A stretch of 64,000 nucleotides of DNA, taken from Anagrus nilaparvatae (Eukaryota; Arthropoda; Insecta; Hymenoptera; Mymaridae). Shown one piece after another: positions 24,490-34,739 of the stretch. Every line of letters begins with the position of its first letter. Position 1 is the first letter of the stretch. The notes below the pieces were generated by a model. It was given only the letters and a program-made list of their open reading frames with translations. It searched no databases and was not told the DNA's origin. Where the stretch lies: positions 69,222,501 through 69,286,500 of the forward strand of contig JAKSXM010000007.1 of assembly GCA_022575985.1 (NCBI GenBank), written 5' to 3'. Both the position numbers and the translations under genes were made by a program.

Positions 24490-25262
24490 CTTATTTGACC
24501 CTGTACTACAAGTTTCTAGCTCGGTCCACAAATCTTATAGAAATGCTTGTGGGGGGTCAGTTTTTCGAATCCGTTTTCTCCAATAAATTTTTTTCCCAGT
24601 ATGCTTTATTTCAAAAAATGTACTAAACTGATATGAATTTACATGACCTATATTTCTCAAGTAAGATATAACATCATTATTTTCAACATAATTATGACAG
24701 CTGTTTGTAATGTTGTTAATACGCTCTTCTTTCTGTTTCCTCACAGGATCCTTGTTTTTTTTAATTTTTTACCAACTTACAGTTGACATAACATAATTTC
24801 AAAGTCTGCTTGTTCCTTTTTTAGATCCGTCAAAAGCGTACACAACCTGGGATGATTTTTTCCCACCACTATCAGGAACTTGTTATGCCACCCCTTAGAG
24901 ATATTTTTTATACGATCTGTTCTCTGAAGGTAAGCATCATATTGATACCACAATACAGGTGGATCTGGGTGATCAATTCCTAGGTCGCGCAGAACATCCT
25001 CTACCCCTACGTGCAGCTGCTGCTGGCTGACCTCGATTATACTTTTCCTTGAAATAATTATAAATTGGTAATAGATCTTCTAGTATTTCTGCTCTTAGAT
25101 CTTAAAAACATTGCTGGAAGTTGTTGACAGGTATAAATGCAGTTGCGCAAATCATGTGAACGCCAATTTTGATGCTTCTGCTTTTGGGTCATTATATTGC
25201 TTTTGCAAACATTGTGCTGCACAAACCTGTATATGTTCAAGGTCAGATGAAAATAACAACAC
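24490..25262 (-). pseudogene. Mutator-like (MULE) transposase C-terminal remnant
   Basis: The minus strand, read across several frameshifts, gives a series of segments in the order expected of the C-terminal part of animal MULE/FLYWCH-associated transposases. First LQKQYNDPKAEASKLAF, then CATAFIPVNNFQQCF and DLRAEILEDLLPIYNYFKEK, then a RGQPAAAARRGRG basic stretch, then DPPVLWYQYDAYLQRTDRIK, then SKGWHNKFLIVVGKNHPRL (family form: N..E.WH..L...VG..HP.L), and last KEERINNITNSCHNYVEN with VISYLRNIGH near the end. The DDE catalytic core is not present. The remnant sits directly downstream of the Penelope-like relic on the same strand. The family call is from remembered motif patterns, not a search. 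Confidence 0.65.
24552..24582. repeat. left half of a 31-bp inverted repeat around the MULE/Penelope relics
   Basis: Reads gggggtcagtttttcgaatc then cgttttctcca. Its reverse complement recurs at 26502-26532 with two mismatches. Here it encodes, on the minus strand, WRKRIRKTDPP, the last residues of the MULE-like relic. Confidence 0.75.
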
Positions 25263-25424
25263 CACCATATCTCAAACGGAATAATAATTCATAAAATAAA
25301 AAAAAAAAAATTATAAAATTTACCAATTTTTATTTTTCACAAAAATTTTAATTTGATTTTCTATTTAAATTTGATGTATCTTCCATAATATTGAATGTTT
25401 GAATTTTCATTAAATTATCTTTTA

Positions 25425-26461
25425 TCTTTATGTGTTTCATAATCCAAAAGTTCAACATTACTTAAATCAAAATTATGATATATAAGACTAGTATGTTTTG
25501 CTAAGGCATTTTTAAAATTTTTATTTTTTATATCATAACTATGGTCATCCAATCTAGTCTGTAATTGCCTACCACTTTTACCAATGCAACATCACAGCCA
25601 ATATAATTTATTTTATATATTGCACCTTGCTTTTCTTTGCACGAAACTTTATCTTTACCTAACCTTATTATATCAGTAAATTTATCATTAATTTTGTTTA
25701 TAAGTACAAAATTCAATTGTTTGGCTAACTTATTAATTGCAGGTGTAATATATTTATAAAACGGTATAACAATTTTTGTTTTATTACAATCAAAACTTTT
25801 TTTATTATTATTACTGCTATTATTATCAAATGTACCCTTAAGTAATTTTAGTCTGTTCTTAATCTGGATGTCAATGTTCTTAAACTGTCTGTGTAATCAT
25901 GGGCTAATAAAAACATTCTTATTAAATTTAAATAGCCATTGTGAAATTGCGAATCAGATAATTTTATGCATTTGTCAACCATACCAAACACTATAGCCTT
26001 TTTATGTTCTATAGGGTTATGTGAATTAAAATTTAAAAATCTGTCTGAATAAGATTTTTTTCTAAACCAGTTAATATTGACAAAGTCATTTCCATTTCTT
26101 TTCACTCCAATATCAAGAAAACTTATAATATTATTAGTTTCTTTTTCAACCCTAAAATGTAAATGACTATTGAAACTGTTAAAAACATTTTGAACATGTT
26201 CAATTTGATCCTCTTTAACAATTAAAAATAAGTCATCAACATATCTTCTATACATTAAAACCATGTCATTATTATATATATGTGTGGTTTAGAATAATAA
26301 TTAGCATTAGGATTAAGTGTGTTACTGCTTTTCAATTTATTTAACGAATTTATTTCCAATGCTTCCAAAACAAATTCAGCTATAATTGGACTAGTACACG
26401 AACCGATTGGAAAACCTAGAGTTTGTCTATAATACTTTCCGTCAAACTGAAAGAAAGTAGA
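25425..26461 (-). pseudogene. Penelope-like retroelement remnant (RT and GIY-YIG endonuclease)
   Basis: 5'-truncated minus-strand remnant. From 26461 to 25848 one frame is open: FDGKYYRQTLGFPIGSCTSP followed by IIAEFVLEALE, then MYRRYVDDLFLIV with the YVDD catalytic box at 26243-26232, then NNIISFLDIGVKRNGNDF. This is the palm and thumb of a Penelope-type reverse transcriptase. After a stop, a second segment (from about 25720) leads into a GIY-YIG nuclease: GAIYKINYIGCD, then after a frameshift near 25590 CCIGKSGRQLQTRLDDHSYD and NALAKHTSLIYHNF, with a stop at 25427-25425. The element is therefore broken in at least two places but surprisingly readable. Penelope-like elements insert preferentially near their own or other repeats, and this one lies beside a MULE relic. 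Confidence 0.88.
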
Positions 26462-26501
26462 ATATAAAAACAGGTTAACATATTTAAATTTTTACAAATT
26501 T

Positions 26502-26532
26502 TTGGAAAAAACGGATTGGAAAAACTGACCCC
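26502..26532. repeat. right half of the 31-bp inverted repeat
   Basis: Reverse complement of 24552-24582 with two mismatches. On the plus strand it encodes WKKRIGKTDPQ, that is, a second, inverted copy of the extreme C-terminus of the MULE-like protein, followed shortly by a stop. It lies just beyond the truncated 5' edge of the Penelope-like relic. Confidence 0.75.
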
Positions 26533-26539
26533 CAACCGT

Positions 26540-29420
26540 AAATGCTAATTGAGAACCATTTCTAACATTACTTTATGTAACTAGAGGCGTATTTATTCTT
26601 TAAACCATCTTCATACCCAAGTGGCTCTACTACATTTACATTTACATTTTACTTCTATCTGTATATTCATTCTTCATTTTATTTGTTTAACCTAAATAGA
26701 TAAGACTGTATTCTTTTTTTACACAATTCAAATATTTTCTTTATTTTTCCTTCTAATTTTTGCAATTCGTAAATTTTAATTTTTATAATCTCTAGGGATG
26801 AAACTCTTAATAGTCAATAGTCAATATATTCTCGTCAAACTTTTTCATTAAATTAATAATATATTCTTTTGAATGAAGTAAACGAATAACGTTACAGCAA
26901 TTTCTTATTTCTTTATTTTTACCGCATTTATTTTTAATAAATTATTTTCAAACCTATTTGGTAATTTGTAATCGACATGCATCTTATTTTCGGCAATGTT
27001 TTATTATGCAAAACTTCTGTAAGTTGATCGCTGTTTAATATTCATCTTCCTGCTTGTCCTTTAACCCAAATTACTCTCAAAACCCTTTTCTTTGTGACAT
27101 CTAGCAGTGTAGCCAGCTACCTGTATCCTATATAAACAATCTTATTGTTATATTCTCCTTATTTAGAATTCTCATTAGTTTAACGGGTCAGAGTAGATAG
27201 TCCAAAACTTATTATCTAAAAATTCAGTGTCTTAAAGTGTACCTTTCACACTTGGAGTATCTCTATTGGTGAATTCAGATCCGGAAATTTTTTCAGTGCA
27301 GCTACAAATAAAAACTTTTAATTTTTTTTTGTTTTCCAAATATTATTCTAAACTGATACGTAAATTATTATGTTTCACTGAAGATTAAGTTTTTAATGTA
27401 AAAAAAAAACCTTTCAACGTGTAAACTTTGAACATGTCTACATGGTTTACAAAATACATATTTTTACAAAAAGTTCTATACGATCAAATATTTTATTTAA
27501 CTTTTTTAATATTACATATACTATAGCCAACAAAAAATTCTATATTATCATTTTTATATACTTCAAAGTAAAATTTCCACAGTATTTGACTTTGAAATAA
27601 ATTTGACAATTTTAGTTATCCAAATAAAATTCACTTTTCTAAAAGTTAAAATGAAAAACTTTTAATATTTTTTTCATTTATATTAAATAAATATTTACAT
27701 TTACATGATAAAAGAAAGATAGGTGTATTAATGAAAAAGTCCTTCCTTGGATATATAATAAAACTGAGTAAGTTTCAATTTTTTTAGCCTTAAGCCTTTA
27801 TTTTTCTATGAATATAAGTTCAAGTCATCTGTAAAAAAGATAGGTTAAAAGTTTAATTAAACTTCTTCTTCGAATCGTCGTAAAAGTTAAACAGAATTAA
27901 AAAAAGTGTTAAGGTATATTATAAAAGAGAGTACCTGTCGCGTTTTAGTAATTAGAAATTCGTCAAGTTGTATTTATGCATAGATCTTTTGAAAAAAAGT
28001 TTTTTTTAAAAAAAATGTACAAAATATACATTGAGTTAAACTTTTATCAATGACATTTTGCAGTCTGATATGTTTTGACATTGTTTTTATAAACTTTTTT
28101 TCTTCTTAAGGATGTTAAATTACTTTTTCAAAGTCTTTTTTTTCATAAACTTTTTTTTAATGGAAATAAATAGCAGCTAACCTTTATTTTTCTTATAATG
28201 ATTTAAGTTAAATAAAAAAAAAATGGTTTTATGTACTTACTTGAAATAAAAAGTCGCGTTTGCATTTACGCACGCCACAAAATTACTTTTGTATATTTTT
28301 GTTGTTTTTTACAATGTTTTTATTGCATGCAGCAGCAGTAGCCTCCATAATTCTTTTTTCATCGTATACACTTTTAATGTACAACAAAGCATACCAAATT
28401 TTTTCTTCAAGAAAAAAATTTTTTTTTAGGAGTCATGAAAAATGAATATAAATAATAATTTTCAGAGAAGTATGTGTTATGAAAAAAAAACATTAAAAAT
28501 TCGTGACCAGCTATAATCTTCATAATTTCGTTATAAAACAGTATAAGAAAAAAAAAACTTAAAGAAAAGGACATTTTCCAGAGAAATTTAAATAAATATT
28601 TTTATATACTTCAGCAGTATGCATGTGGTCACTGCATGTACGGACACCTGTACGTGCATGTCGTATTTTGATTACACAGCAATGTGTGCTATATAATTGT
28701 GGTTTCATTTTATTGTCTCACTTGATGACGGATAAAATTTGTTTGTAAATTTTAATTTGGTATGCATGGTTAATTTAGTTTTTTTATGTAGAATGTTACT
28801 AATCGATTAATAATGTATTTTTTTTTTTTCAATTTTTTTTATTGATTTTTTATTAGTAAAAAATTGACACATGGAAGACTGGAATTGATTATTTTATTAT
28901 GCTAAATTACATATTATGAATATTTCAAATTTAATTATTTTTCCTTATTTTGTTATTAATAAGATTAATGTCATTTTTCAGATCCAAGTTTAATTTTTTT
29001 GTCAGTAGCTAGAAAATATATATTTTTTTGCCTCGCTACTGACGAAGAAATATTGTACATAAAAAATAATTTCCTGAATCATGGTTCACTAATCTCGAAA
29101 AACCCTTATAATCAGATGATGTTTGACGCGTAGCCTAGGCCATTATTTTCTCGATCACTGGGAATGATTAGTTGTAAAGAATTTCAAAATTTATTTAGTT
29201 TATTTTGATTTTTTTCATAGGGCAGTTCCCCAAACATTCCTAACAGAATATTTCCGAATAAAATAAAATTTTTATCTCAATAATTGAACTACGTTCACAA
29301 ATAAATAATTATCATAATCATTGTGTAATACTAAAGAAAATTATGTAATTCAATTTTTCTAACTTATTGCACAATACACATAGCTGCTTTTTAATTTTCA
29401 ACAAATATGTATCTTCTTTG
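26540..29420. other. AT-rich intergenic DNA, no gene seen
   Basis: No recognisable coding sequence; the open frame at 28260-28445 is low complexity. A short hairpin with nine-base arms (tgcatgtac / gtacgtgca) lies at about 28643-28668. Nothing else supported. Confidence 0.55.
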
Positions 29421-29424
29421 ATAC

Positions 29425-29452
29425 TATAATACTCGATATAATAATTTCAGTA
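29425..29452 (+). promoter_or_regulatory. candidate core promoter of the first P450 gene
   Basis: TATAAT at 29425-29430 and an arthropod initiator TCAGT at 29447-29451, 24 bases apart, would start transcription at about 29449 and give an 87-base leader before the ATG at 29536. The second P450 gene has the same kind of CAGT start. By eye only. Confidence 0.35.
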
Positions 29453-29535
29453 TATGAAGTGCCTCGTGTGAGTTAAGTAAGTGCTTGATCTTGTGAAAAC
29501 AAAAAATATATTACTAATAAAATTGTTAATACAAC

Positions 29536-31053
29536 ATGAATCTCATATTTGCATCTTTACTTGCAATTTTGATTTATTTAGTTTATGCGTATATAAAAAA
29601 GAAATTAAATTTTTTTAAAGACAATGATATTCCACATTTATCACCATTGCCAATTTTCGGTAATATGGCACCTGCATTTTTCGCTAAAAAACATCTTTCT
29701 GAAGTCATAAAAGATATTTATAACTTTAATCCAGAAGCAAAGTATGTTGGAGCTTATCAGTTAATGACACCAGCCGTATTGATTCGGGACTTAGAATTAA
29801 TAAAATCCGTTACTATAAAAAATTTTGACAATTTTATGGATCATAAAACATTGGTTGATGAAAAACTTGATCCGTTATTTGCTTTGAACTTATTTCAAAT
29901 GACTGGTGATAAGTGGAAGGAAGCTAGAAATTTATTAACTCCAGCATTTACGGCAAGTAAAATGAAGGGAATGTTTGATTTAATGGCTGATTGTGCTGAA
30001 AATTTTATAAAGCATATTGACAAGTTACCAGAATCAAAAAAAAGAATGCTGGGAACAAAAGATCTTTTTACCAGATACACAAATGATGTAATTGCCACTT
30101 GCGCTTTTGGTATTAGCATTAATTCATTGGAAAACCCGAACAACGAATTTTACGTTCTTGGCAGAGAAGCAACTAATTTAGAAGGTATCATGTCAATAAA
30201 ATTTATGATAGCAAGGGCATTTCCAGAATTATTGAAATTTTTTAAAATAAAGTTAATATCTGATCGTGTTACGCATTTTTTTAACGATGTTATTCGTACA
30301 ACAATTAAACATCGTGATGACAATGGAATTAGTCGACCAGACATGCTTCAACTAATGATGGATGCTCGAGGAAAAACAAGTGACTTACTAAAACTAACTG
30401 TCGAGGAAATGACTGCCCAAGCTTTTATTTTTTTCTTTGGTGGTTTTGATAGCACATCTACACAAATGTGCATTATTTGCCATGAGTTAGCGATAAATTT
30501 GGATATCCAAAGCAGATTGCAGAAAGAAATAGATGACGTCCTAAAAAAAAGCAATGGAAAACCGACATACGAACACATAAATGATATGGTTTATTTAGAT
30601 GCTATATTTAATGAGTCAATTAGATTACACCCACAAGCCGTATTTTTGGATAGAATATGCGTTAAAAGTTTTGAATTGCCACCTCCTTTACCAGGAGGCA
30701 AGCCTTTTACAGTTGAACCTGGAATGGCTATTTGGATTCCAGTAATAGCAATGCACCATAACCCAGAATACTACGATCACCCAGAGAAATTTGATCCTGA
30801 AAGATTTATTGGCAAGAAATCAGCTGTATCACAGATTACTAATTTAGGATTTGGTATCGGGCCAAGGATGTGCATTGGAAACAGATTCGCAATATTAGAA
30901 ACCAAAATACTTTTATTTCATTTTCTGGCCAAGTACAATTTGCTTCCTAATGAAAAGACATGCAACCCCCTTAAATATAACAAAAAAAATTTCAGTATTT
31001 CTGCTGAAGGTGGCTTTTGGCTTTCAGCATCTCCTAGGAAAAAACAATATTAG
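29536..31053 (+). CDS. cytochrome P450, CYP9-type (tandem copy 1)
   Basis: Complete intronless 505-residue P450, the normal length for an insect microsomal enzyme. It would oxidise lipophilic substrates on the ER face using electrons from P450 reductase. In order: hydrophobic N-terminal anchor (about 2-20) followed by KKK; the proline-containing hinge DIPHLSPLPIFGN; helix-C WKEAR (W127, R131); helix-I GGFDST (302-307), where the usual second threonine-side residue is Ser306; ExxR ESIR (E360, R363); PERF (421-424); and the heme loop GFGIGPRMCIG with thiolate Cys446. The heme loop and overall sequence point to CYP clan 3, family 9. The start is fixed by alignment with copies 2 and 3. Two long blocks are almost identical in DNA to copy 2 although the rest differs. 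A P450 pseudogene begins 88 bases after the stop. The substrate is unknown; clan 3 enzymes are often detoxification enzymes. Confidence 0.95.
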   Translation: MNLIFASLLAILIYLVYAYIKKKLNFFKDNDIPHLSPLPIFGNMAPAFFAKKHLSEVIKDIYNFNPEAKYVGAYQLMTPAVLIRDLELIKSVTIKNFDNFMDHKTLVDEKLDPLFALNLFQMTGDKWKEARNLLTPAFTASKMKGMFDLMADCAENFIKHIDKLPESKKRMLGTKDLFTRYTNDVIATCAFGISINSLENPNNEFYVLGREATNLEGIMSIKFMIARAFPELLKFFKIKLISDRVTHFFNDVIRTTIKHRDDNGISRPDMLQLMMDARGKTSDLLKLTVEEMTAQAFIFFFGGFDSTSTQMCIICHELAINLDIQSRLQKEIDDVLKKSNGKPTYEHINDMVYLDAIFNESIRLHPQAVFLDRICVKSFELPPPLPGGKPFTVEPGMAIWIPVIAMHHNPEYYDHPEKFDPERFIGKKSAVSQITNLGFGIGPRMCIGNRFAILETKILLFHFLAKYNLLPNEKTCNPLKYNKKNFSISAEGGFWLSASPRKKQY

Positions 31054-31140
31054 TATATACTAATATTTTTGCTAGTACTGTTTTTTATAAATTTAAAAAA
31101 AATTGTAATAATGAAAGTCAATCGATTATTATCGAGTGAA

Positions 31141-31547
31141 ATGTCTCATGCATTATTTTCAAAGAAACACTTTTCCGAAATAATAAAATATATTTACAAC
31201 GTTATTCATTTTACGTAATACTTCATGGATGGATATTTTGATTCCAATAAGTGGCATTCATCATAATTCTGAAATTTATAAGAAGGCCGAAAAATTTGAT
31301 CCAAAAAATTTCACTTGTTCAAAAGCAGCTGTTTCTCAAATAACTATTTTAGGATTTGAAATTGGCCTAAGAAATGCATTGGCAGCAGGTTCGCTTTATT
31401 GAAAAGAAAAATAATATTCTTTTCTTTTTTTGCGAAATACAAATTACTTCCAAATGAAAAAACATGTAATCCAATTACTTGAAACAAAAAAAAGTTGAAC
31501 ATTCTGATTTTTGGCTCGCATCACCTAGAAAAAAGTCGTCAACATAA
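31141..31547 (+). pseudogene. truncated CYP9-type P450 pseudogene
   Basis: The first part (31141-31200) reads MSHALFSKKHFSEIIKYIYN, matching residues 45-64 of the upstream P450 (FFAKKHLSEVIKDIYNF region). The sequence then jumps directly to the C-terminal region: WMDILIPISGIHHNSEIYKK, FDPKNF (PERF region, Arg lost), KAAVSQITILGFEIGLRNA, where the heme loop has lost its Gly, Arg and Cys. After stops and a frameshift it ends FWLASPRKK at 31547. About 330 codons between the two parts are missing. It is clearly dead. It is closest in order and position to tandem copy 1 and probably represents a former fourth gene. Confidence 0.85.
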
Positions 31548-31549
31548 AA

Positions 31550-32847
31550 ATTCGAGCAATAAGTTAATAAAACGTTAAGGAAAAAAGTGAGTTTTCTGCT
31601 ACAACTTGGCAAATATAGAATTTATTTATATGAAATATTTGAAAACTTTATTGATATTCATAAATTAATTTAATTAATAAAATCTCTTTATGCTTTGATT
31701 TTGTAAATACGTTTTTGATACTTTAATGATTTAGTTAATATATTTAAATAATAATAATTATTGAAAACACAAAATAATGTAATACATTTGATAACAATAT
31801 AATATTGCATCCAAATATTCTGATGGGTCTTTATCAATTTTATAAAATTCATTTTTACATTTAGTAATATTAAATTAAATTATTTAATATTGACAAATAA
31901 ATTCGTTATTATTTATTTTCGATTTATTTTATACTGACAAATTAATTAAAAATCTGTTTAAAAAAAATATTAAAATAAATATTTATTTAACTTTGGACTT
32001 CTAAATTTAGTATGCAATATGCAATATGATGCAATATGTATTAAACAAACTATATACATTAGCTTGGAAATTATTTCAAAATTTACCTAAAAACGTAGCA
32101 ATAAACATAGTGTATCTGTATAGAAATTCGTGGTACTTTGTAAATGTAGCAAAAAAGACAGCGCAAAAAAATTTCATTTTTAACTTACACAGTGTAAAGT
32201 GATCAATTGTACGAATTCTATAAAAAAATTTTGCCTTACCCGTTTTGCATTAAATTTGATTTTTTGGTTATTTGTTGAATCCTTAAGTAAATTACATTTG
32301 CTAAAGTTTAATCTAAAAATAGAAAAATTTTGAAAATTAAAGCCAGGTTAATATACTCATATATATTTATTTTGTTGTTTATGCATGTAGAAAATGTATA
32401 TATAATTTTTTGTGCATATTTATTAGTTATTTATAAAATACGTTTTGTTATATTCTGACATGACTTTATGTTGCTTATTTATTAGAAATATAATCATAAA
32501 CTTCTATATATACTATAAGCTTGACTTCTTTACGGTGTTTAAGGAATAAAAATATAAAAACTCTTATTATGTACCATTATTATGATCCCTATTTTTTTTC
32601 ATTTATATCGAGATTAACCTTAAATTTTTTATAACCATAAAATAAGAGCAATAAAATTTTTTTACTTTTTTTTATTAACAATAATAAAAAATGTATTTGT
32701 TTATATTTAATTATTTAAGTATTAAGTTATAATTTATTACGGTTTTGTTGTTGAGGAAATAAAGGCTCGGGCTGCTAGTAAATAGGTAAAATTTTTCTTT
32801 ATAAGGCGAGGGAAGGCTACTTTTCACTAGAAAATTTTCCTGCTGTA
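31550..32847. other. AT-rich intergenic DNA, no gene seen
   Basis: No open frame with a domain, no RNA gene. Short near-repeats of tatgcaatatgatgcaat occur around 32010-32040. Confidence 0.55.
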
Positions 32848-33211
32848 AGGGGCCACAGAACCAAAAAAATTTTAAAATCAGTTTTTTTGATTTTTAACAA
32901 AATTTATTGATTAAATTAAAAAAAAAAGAGTCTCATGCCCGCCGCAATAAAAAAACACATCAAATCAGTCTAAAAAAAATTTTAAATATTACCACCCTTT
33001 TGAGAATTTTTGGAAATTCGAAAAAAATTCTAAATTTCCGAATTCCCAAAAATTCTCGAAGGGATGATAAAATTAAAAATTTTTTTTAGACTGGTTTGAT
33101 GTGTTTTTTTATTGCGGAGGGCATGAGACTCTTTTTTTTTTAATTTAATCAATAAATTTTGTTAAAAATCAAAAACACTGATTTTAAAATGTTTTTGGTT
33201 CTATGTCCCCT
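32848..33211. mobile_element. palindromic MITE, about 364 bp, TA-flanked
   Basis: The whole element folds on itself. The ends are aggggccacagaacc (left) and the complement of ggttctatgtcccct (right), and matching continues inwards through aagagtctcatgcccgccgc / gcggagggcatgagactctt and acacatcaaatcagtctaaa / tttagactggtttgatgtgt to the centre near 33030. It is bounded on both sides by TA, consistent with a Tc1/mariner-type target. The plus open frame 32907-33089 is an accident of the palindrome. Confidence 0.85.
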
Positions 33212-33464
33212 TATTTTTAAAAAATTGAAGTGAATGTGTGTGTATAAATCAAGGCAAAAATTTATATGTCTTAAGTGAATTTAAATTTTACTTACTTGTT
33301 ACGTAATATACTATACCCGCTGCACTTTAAATTAAAAAAATTTTAGATTTATTTGAGTTATTGATTAGCTATTACAGTACAACGAAAAATAAAAAGCAAG
33401 TTATCTGAAGTGAGTTATGTAATTTTAAGCATTTCCTGGAATTTGCCTTCAAATCAGTATATTT
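33212..33464. other. short AT-rich spacer
   Basis: Nothing recognised between the palindromic MITE and the family B repeat. Confidence 0.5.
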
Positions 33465-33620
33465 ACGGCTCGTGTCCAGATAAGTAAAAAATGGCCCAAA
33501 TTGTGCGTAGATTACCTTCCGAGGCGAACCCGAGGATTGTAAACTGCAATTTGGGACACTATTTATTTATGGTCTAAGGCCATATAAAATTTTTCTGCGT
33601 CTGGGGCAAGAAAATTTTGG
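33465..33620 (+). repeat. foldback repeat family B, copy 2
   Basis: Matches the reverse complement of 13835-13984: acggctcgtgtccagataag, aaatggcccaaattgtgcgt, attaccttccgaggcgaacc and caatttgggacactatttat. The interior cccaaattgtgc...gcaatttggg forms a hairpin. Non-coding. Confidence 0.7.
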
Positions 33621-34662
33621 TTTTGCTCATAACAACAACAGCAAAAATCAGATTATTAAATAAAATTTTTACTAACACAAATGCAGTAATAAATTGTCGG
33701 TCTTTTATGAGTATTGATTTTCCAGAAGAATTTTCCTATATATGCTAAAATATCGAATAATCAAAAATAAGTAATAAAATAAATGTATTGTAAAATCGAA
33801 ATATTATATGCGTATAAAATAATAAAATAAAAAATTTTGTAGCAATTTTTTTTAAAAAAAAAAGTAAAAGATAAAATAAAAATCAATCAAATTTTTACTA
33901 CAGGGCAAAAAAAAAAATTTATTCGTAGGGAAAAAAATTTGAATATAATGAATTTCAATTTTTCATTTTGCAATTCTAGATCATTTATTTAAAAAAAAAA
34001 AAAGTTAGGTTGTCAGTAATGAAGATTCACATGTATCGAATTTAGAGAGCCAATACTCTCTGGAGAAATCAACACCAAACAAAATTTTGCACATATAAAT
34101 TTTTTTATTTATAGTAGTAGTAGTAGTATGCATGAACCTTGCCGAATTTTATTATTCAACGTCTGGGATTTTCATATATGCACTTTCGATTAATTTAGCA
34201 CATCTGTCCATCCTTTTATTTACCAGTGTCCTCCTGTTATTAAGTAGTATTAATTGTTTTTTTTTTTTTCAATTTTAGTATGTAAAATAATAAAAAAAAT
34301 ATTTTGTTTTACAAATTTAATTTTCTGTATATGGAATGAAAATGTAGACATGCATAAAATTAAACCTCCGTCAAAGATATTAGTTACCCTTTATATTACA
34401 CACCCTCATGATACAGTTAAATTCTTTACCAAGTTTTCGAATTCACCCATACTGTATTATAATATAAAGTCTTATTATTATACGCAATTCGTAATCTTCT
34501 TATCATGTACGTACTGCGTGTGTATTTTCTATATTTGTTATGTATATTTTACTGACTGTTAGATCATTTTCTACGTGATACTCGACGTGATATGAAAATA
34601 TATAAATTTACCCTTAAATATTTTTATGCATATTAACATGACAGTTAATTTTAATTTCTTTA
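33621..34662. other. AT-rich intergenic DNA, no gene seen
   Basis: The open frame at 34254-34562 is hydrophobic and low complexity and not recognised. An AGT microsatellite lies at 34112-34128. Confidence 0.5.
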
Positions 34663-34732
34663 GTTTGAAAAGCATGGATTTTAAAAATTGCAATTTGTCA
34701 AGAGAAAAAGATTTTTTAATTCAAGTTATACG
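34663..34732 (+). other. possible exon (MADF-like start?)
   Basis: A pyrimidine-rich acceptor (taatttctttag) ends at 34662 and a strong donor GTGAGT begins at 34733. Between them an ATG at 34674 opens MDFKNCNLSREKDFLIQVIR up to the donor, phase 2. The tail (REKDFLIQVIR) resembles the first helix of MADF DNA-binding domains, but 19 residues are far too few to be sure and I could not find a continuing exon. It may be chance. Confidence 0.2.
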
Positions 34733-34739
34733 GTGAGTA

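Noticed and set aside
24535..24744. Stand-alone 69-residue protein
   Set aside because: It is the end of the MULE-like transposase relic, continuous in order with the segments upstream.
32907..33089. 60-residue lysine-rich open frame
   Set aside because: Lies within the palindromic MITE and is explained by it.
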